Shown here piece by piece: positions 60,622 to 64,000 of a stretch of DNA of 64,000 nucleotides. Origin of the DNA: an uncultured Eubacteriales bacterium. GTDB taxonomy: Bacteria; Bacillota; Clostridia; Oscillospirales; CAG-272. Position 1 is the stretch's first letter; the number at the start of each line of letters is the position of its first letter. The DNA is taken from contig CAKRZR010000010.1 in NCBI GenBank assembly GCA_934433485.1, positions 18,689 to 82,688 on the forward strand. The letters run 5' to 3'. The notes under the pieces are model-generated. The model made no database searches. It was not told where the DNA came from and saw only the letters and a list, made by a program, of their open reading frames with translations. The translations under genes were made by a program, and so were the position numbers.

Positions 60622-61400
60622 CGGACAATTTGCAAAATCTCACCTACGCGGAATTTCTCGCCCTGTACGCGCCGCTTGCCGCCGGTCTGACCGATCCGGT
60701 GTTCCACGAGGACGCGGTGACGGAACGATTGTGGCAGATTGCCGTGCGGCTGGGGGAAAACGCGAAAAAGTTCAATCTGACCGCGATCACGGAGCCGTAC
60801 GCCGTGGTGGAAAAGCACATCGTGGATTCACTCCTGCCGCTTGCCATCCTGCAGAACCGCGGAATCCTCGACGAGCGGATGCACTATACCGGCAAATCCG
60901 TGACGTTATGCGACATCGGCGCGGGCGCGGGATTTCCGTCTCTCCCCATGGCGGCGGTGCTGGCGCAGTCGGGCGGCCGCGTGCTTGCCATCGACGCCAC
61001 AGCGAAAAAGGTGCGCTACATCGCGGAAACCGCCGCGGTGCTGGGACTGTCCGGGATGACGGCGCAGGCGGGTCGTGCGGAGGAACTGGCGAGAGGGGGA
61101 CTGCGCGAACGGTTCTCCGTCGTCACGGCAAGGGCAGTGGCGGAATTGCGGATCCTCATGGAGCTGTGCGCGGCGTATGTGAAGGTCGGCGGGATCTTTG
61201 TCGCGATGAAGGCGCACGCCGACGAGGAATACGAGAACGCGAAAAACGCCGCCCGTCCGCTCGGCTTTGACGCGGGAGAGACGGTCCCCTACGCCCTGCC
61301 GAACGGAGACGCGCGCACGCTTGTGGTATATAGAAAGATAAAAAGCACGGAGATCCCGTATCCGCGGCCGTACGCGAAGATACTGCAGAAGCCGCTGTGA
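60618..61400 (+). CDS. rsmG: 16S rRNA (guanine-527-N7) methyltransferase
   Basis: 260 residues. NLTAITEPYAVVEKHIVDSL near residue 55 and the AdoMet site CDIGAGAGFPSLPMA near 100 are RsmG signatures, with VTARAVAELRILMELC later. It methylates G527 of 16S rRNA using AdoMet; loss in other bacteria gives low-level streptomycin resistance. It is translationally coupled to mnmG. Confidence 0.95.
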   Translation: MTDNLQNLTYAEFLALYAPLAAGLTDPVFHEDAVTERLWQIAVRLGENAKKFNLTAITEPYAVVEKHIVDSLLPLAILQNRGILDERMHYTGKSVTLCDIGAGAGFPSLPMAAVLAQSGGRVLAIDATAKKVRYIAETAAVLGLSGMTAQAGRAEELARGGLRERFSVVTARAVAELRILMELCAAYVKVGGIFVAMKAHADEEYENAKNAARPLGFDAGETVPYALPNGDARTLVVYRKIKSTEIPYPRPYAKILQKPL

Positions 61401-61421
61401 AAGAAATGGAGGGAGGATGGA

Positions 61422-61880
61422 TTGCGAAAACAGATCGGGAAACTGCTCGCCTGTCTGCTGACCCTTTCTCTCACTTCCTGTGGCAGGCGGGTGGCGATAT
61501 GCGATATTGCATCCGACGCACGCGCCGCACACCATATCGATCCGTCATGGCAGATGGTTTCGGATGAAAGCGCAGACGCTTGCGCTATGCTCTTTTACGA
61601 TCCCGCGTCGGAGGAGTATCTGGTGTCCGTGTATCGCAAAAATCCGTACTTCCCGCAGTATGCCGTTTTTGTGACCGGCGTTTCCGGTTCCGGATACGCA
61701 GACGATGCTGTCGGCGAAGCAAAGGTGGACGTACTGGAAGATACGTACGTGTACTTTTCACGGAATCTGTCCGGGAGAGAAATGCTGTCGTATACGTCCG
61801 TGGACGGAACGGTCTGTACCGTGGACGCGGACGGCTGTCCGTTCATCCGATGCGAAAGCGGTTCGGACACAGCAAAATAA
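61422..61880 (+). CDS. Small lipoprotein, unknown function
   Basis: 152 residues from a TTG start at 61422, supported by GGGAGG 6 bp upstream; no in-frame ATG fits. The lipobox LTSC gives Cys20. The mature part is Asp-rich and beta-like, with Cys27 and two later Cys (GTVCTVDADGCPFIRC gives three) that could form disulphides. No family is recognised. It follows rsmG by 21 bp, so it may be at the end of that operon. Confidence 0.7.
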   Translation: MRKQIGKLLACLLTLSLTSCGRRVAICDIASDARAAHHIDPSWQMVSDESADACAMLFYDPASEEYLVSVYRKNPYFPQYAVFVTGVSGSGYADDAVGEAKVDVLEDTYVYFSRNLSGREMLSYTSVDGTVCTVDADGCPFIRCESGSDTAK

Positions 61881-61882
61881 AA

Positions 61883-61934
61883 AATCACGCGAGCCATCGT
61901 ACCCATCCGGTACCGGTTCGCGTGATTTTTTTTG
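61883..61934. terminator. Strong terminator after mnmG-rsmG-lipoprotein
   Basis: AATCACGCGA (61883-61892) / TCGCGTGATT (61918-61927) with an inner GTACC/GGTAC stem and a long T-run. A-runs on the other side let it serve the convergent ECF S gene too. Confidence 0.9.
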
Positions 61935-61936
61935 TA

Positions 61937-62479
61937 TTACTTCTCCGCCGGGTCAAAGTAGATCCCGTGTTTCTTCGCTACCTTCACCAGTCCGCACTTC
62001 CAGCAGAGGATCATCCCGCCGACCGCGCCGACCGCCGCCTGCAAAATCTCGTACGGCAGCTTCATCATCGCGTATTCCAGCGTGCTGTAGACGAAGATCT
62101 TCCCGAGCGTGTAGCCCGTCACCATGATCACAGCACCCACCGCGACGCCGATCCCGGATGCCGCCACCGGATGCTTTTTGAGGGCGTAGTGGGCGATGAG
62201 GGAAATCACCGCTGCCTGCAGACCGTGGGAGACGAGGGAGACGAACATCGGCAGCGGATAGAAGATCAGATCTCCGAGAAACGCGCCGACGCCGCCGGTC
62301 AGAAACGCCGACACCGGATCGAGCACGATCGCCGCGATACAGATCACCACATCGTTTAAGTACAAATGACCGCCCGGCACCGGAATGCTGAACGAGCACA
62401 TCACTACATTCACCGCCATCAGAATCGCGCCAAGACATAGCCGGATCAACGACGCGTGTTTTTTTGTTCTTTCTTTCAT
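61937..62479 (-). CDS. ECF transporter S component (vitamin uptake)
   Basis: 180 residues with about six membrane helices. The family signature VPGGHLYLNDVVICIAAIVL and DPVSAFLTGGVGAFLGDLIF, with YPLPMFVSLVSHGLQAAVIS, identify an S component of energy-coupling-factor transporters (PF07155-like). The substrate-binding subunit works with shared EcfA/A'/T encoded elsewhere. It is divergently transcribed from a MocR-type PLP regulator with overlapping promoters, which points to a vitamin B6 compound as the ligand; this is inference. AAAGGGG precedes the ATG. Confidence 0.85.
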   Translation of the reverse strand: MKERTKKHASLIRLCLGAILMAVNVVMCSFSIPVPGGHLYLNDVVICIAAIVLDPVSAFLTGGVGAFLGDLIFYPLPMFVSLVSHGLQAAVISLIAHYALKKHPVAASGIGVAVGAVIMVTGYTLGKIFVYSTLEYAMMKLPYEILQAAVGAVGGMILCWKCGLVKVAKKHGIYFDPAEK

Positions 62480-62490
62480 GGTAACACCCC

Positions 62491-62540
62491 TTTACTTTTT
62501 CGCTTGCGTATAGTATAATACATGTGTGGTCAGCTGTAAA
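62491..62540. promoter_or_regulatory. Overlapping divergent promoters of ECF S and MocR genes
   Basis: Plus strand: TTTACT (62491-62496), 17 bp, TATAAT (62514-62519). Minus strand: TTTACA (62540-62535), 17 bp, TATACT (62517-62512). The two -10 boxes overlap, so occupancy is mutually exclusive and a single bound regulator could control both. Confidence 0.78.
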
Positions 62541-62571
62541 GAATCAAAATCGGAGAATTTTCTATAACCAG

Positions 62572-63621
62572 ATGCAGAAGTATTACCAGCTTTATAAAGA
62601 AATCAAACGGCGGATCCTCTCCGGTACGTACAAGCCGGGCGAAAAGCTGCCGTCCAAGCGCGTGCTCGCCGACAGAGAGGGCGTGAGCGTCATCACCGTG
62701 GAGCGCGCCTGTCAGATGCTCGCCGACGAGGGGTACATCCATACCGTGGAGCGCCAGGGATATTTTGTGTCCGAGGCGCGATTGCAGCCGCCGTCCCACA
62801 GGACCACGGAGCCGATCTGCCGCCTTCCGGAGCCGGTCGCACCGCCGGAGGACGACTTTGCCTATTCCGCCTGGTTCCGTACCGTGCGCCGTGTGCTCAG
62901 CGAAAAAGGCAGCCGTCTGTTCGTGAAAGCGCCCATGCAGGGATGCGCGGTGCTTCGGAACGAAATCGCCGCATACCTCGCCCGCTACCGCCATATCGCC
63001 GCCCAGCCTGCGCAAATCATCATCGGTTCCGGCGCGGAGCAGCTGTACGAGATCGTCGTCCGGCTCTTTGGCAGAGAAAAAATCTACGGCATCGAGGAGC
63101 CGTCGTATGAGCAGATCGAGGCGACCTACACCGCAATGGGCGCGAAAATCCGCAGGCTTCCGCTGGGATGTGATGGGATCGAATCGTCCGCCCTCGAGAG
63201 GGAGCGCTTCGATATCCTCCACGTCACGCCGTACCACAGCTATCCCACCGGTATCACAACCCCCATCGGTAAGCGCGTCGAATATCTGCATTGGGCGCAG
63301 AAACGGGGCAGCTATATCGTAGAGGACGATTTCGACAGTGAGTTTTTTCTGCCGGGGCAGCCCGTGGAAACACTCTACGCTCTTGATAGCCGCAAATCCG
63401 TCGTGTACATCAATACCTTTTCCAAAAGCCTGTCTCCCTCCATGCGTATCGGTTATATGATTCTCCCGGAGGCTCTGCTGCCCCGATACGAGGAAAGAAT
63501 GCAAAACGCCTCCTGCTCTGTCCCTGTAATGGATCAGTATATCCTGTCCGAGTTCCTTCGCAGCGGCGATTTTGAAAGGCATCTGAATCACATGAGAAGA
63601 AAAATGCGGCGTGGGGAATAG
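62572..63621 (+). CDS. MocR-type GntR/aminotransferase regulator, C-terminally truncated
   Basis: 349 residues from ATG 62572. The N-terminal wHTH is GntR-like (YKPGEKLPSKRVLADREGVS, VITVERACQMLADEGYIHTV). The aminotransferase-like domain has IIIGSGAEQLYEIVVRLFG, HVTPYHSYPTGITTP, DDFDSEFF and the PLP Lys in INTFSKSLSPSMRIGYM. It ends at LNHMRRKMRRGE, where family members usually continue for roughly 100 more residues forming the small domain. A truncation is likely; residual function is unclear. No good ribosome binding site is seen. Confidence 0.82.
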   Translation: MQKYYQLYKEIKRRILSGTYKPGEKLPSKRVLADREGVSVITVERACQMLADEGYIHTVERQGYFVSEARLQPPSHRTTEPICRLPEPVAPPEDDFAYSAWFRTVRRVLSEKGSRLFVKAPMQGCAVLRNEIAAYLARYRHIAAQPAQIIIGSGAEQLYEIVVRLFGREKIYGIEEPSYEQIEATYTAMGAKIRRLPLGCDGIESSALERERFDILHVTPYHSYPTGITTPIGKRVEYLHWAQKRGSYIVEDDFDSEFFLPGQPVETLYALDSRKSVVYINTFSKSLSPSMRIGYMILPEALLPRYEERMQNASCSVPVMDQYILSEFLRSGDFERHLNHMRRKMRRGE

Positions 63622-63732
63622 TTTTATTTTGCAAAACCACCTGGAATCCCCGTCCATCCATCAAAAACGCCGTCAAAACCACGCTTCCCTCATGAAAATC
63701 CCAAAAATCCGGGAAAAACTTTGAAAAACCAC

Positions 63733-63761
63733 TTGACAACGGTCGGAGAATGTGGTATACT
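63733..63761 (+). promoter_or_regulatory. rRNA operon promoter P1
   Basis: TTGACA (63733-63738), 17 bp, TATACT (63756-63761). The stretch 63622-63732 before it has no gene. Confidence 0.85.
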
Positions 63762-63867
63762 ATCGAAGCTGCAAGAGAGCAGCGCACAAGTCGAAGCGAA
63801 GCAAGGGGAAAAGCAAGGTTCCGAAGGAACGGAGCGAAAAAAACTTGAAAAAAGTTCAAAAAACCTC

Positions 63868-63896
63868 TTGACAAGCGAAAGACAAAGTGGTATAAT
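63868..63896 (+). promoter_or_regulatory. rRNA operon promoter P2
   Basis: TTGACA (63868-63873), 17 bp, TATAAT (63891-63896): full consensus, 135 bp after P1. Confidence 0.88.
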
Positions 63897-63902
63897 AAAT
63901 AA

Positions 63903-64000
63903 GCTGTGAGCCGCGAGGCGATACAGCGAAAAGCACAGCTCATTGAAAATTGAACAACAAGATTCATGTATTTTGATGACCAAAGTACAAAGACTCCGAA
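63903..64000 (+). other. Leader of an rRNA operon (boxA-like)
   Basis: After P2 the stem AGCTGTG..CACAGCT is followed by GCTCATTGAAAATTGAACAA, which matches the boxA / pre-16S leader common in Bacillota. The 16S gene itself should start just beyond the window; its AGAGTTTGAT start is not yet present. Confidence 0.78.

Overview
The window looks like a chromosomal segment of a gut- or rumen-type Clostridia (Bacillota), moderately GC-rich by eye. Supporting signs are strong Shine-Dalgarno sites, many consensus sigma-A promoters (TTGACA, 17 bp spacer, TATAAT/TATACT), many lipoprotein solute-binding proteins, DUF1385 beside prmC, a MocR regulator facing an ECF S component, and dockerin-type sequence. 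Genus and species cannot be read from the sequence. No phage, transposase, integrase or CRISPR array was found.

Layout. 1-7800: the end of a GH35 beta-galactosidase, tRNA-Ala(CGC), a solute-binding lipoprotein (SBP), a Gfo/Idh/MocA oxidoreductase and two tandem paralogous SBPs. 8118-14416: a membrane-attached XRE regulator, a small lipoprotein, and an ABC exporter whose ATPase and permease genes are separated by two unknown membrane-protein genes flanked by repeats. 14640-24833: a TetM-like translation GTPase, an MFS transporter, a CNNM/CorC transporter behind a riboswitch-like attenuator, an SDR, an ECF sigma factor with its DUF4367 partner, an MBL hydrolase, a small membrane protein and an SGNH hydrolase. 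24973-34267: an SBP, an E2-like protein without the usual catalytic His, a glycosyltransferase with a MurJ-family flippase, a GH36 alpha-galactosidase and an alpha/beta hydrolase coupled to ligA. 36582-37366: a low-GC, frameshifted CBM9-like/Big2/dockerin gene. 37775-44190: DUF1385, prmC, leuA, cimA and ddl, with three stop/start overlaps. 44436-56825: a carbohydrate region with GH78-like and GH123-like enzymes, four more SBPs and a ceramidase-like hydrolase. 57312-63621: a DegT aminotransferase, mnmG-rsmG, a lipoprotein, an ECF S component and a truncated MocR regulator. 63622-64000: tandem promoters and a leader typical of an rRNA operon that should begin just past the window.

How it works together. 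The window is dominated by capture and breakdown of glycans. Eight SBPs, none with a permease next to it, sit among GH35, GH36, GH78-like and GH123-like enzymes, a sugar-type dehydrogenase, a ceramidase-like enzyme and an SGNH esterase. Most SBPs have their own promoter and terminator. Housekeeping genes (ligA, prmC, leuA, cimA, ddl, mnmG, rsmG) are interleaved.

The most unusual content is non-coding. (1) A large family of modular intergenic repeats with outer inverted arms carries small, sequence-swappable perfect palindromes with 2-3 nt centres. (2) The leader of the CNNM transporter gene contains an attenuator with two mutually exclusive structures and some NiCo/czcD-like motifs. (3) The terminator hairpins upstream of two SBP genes contain the -10 box of the next gene.
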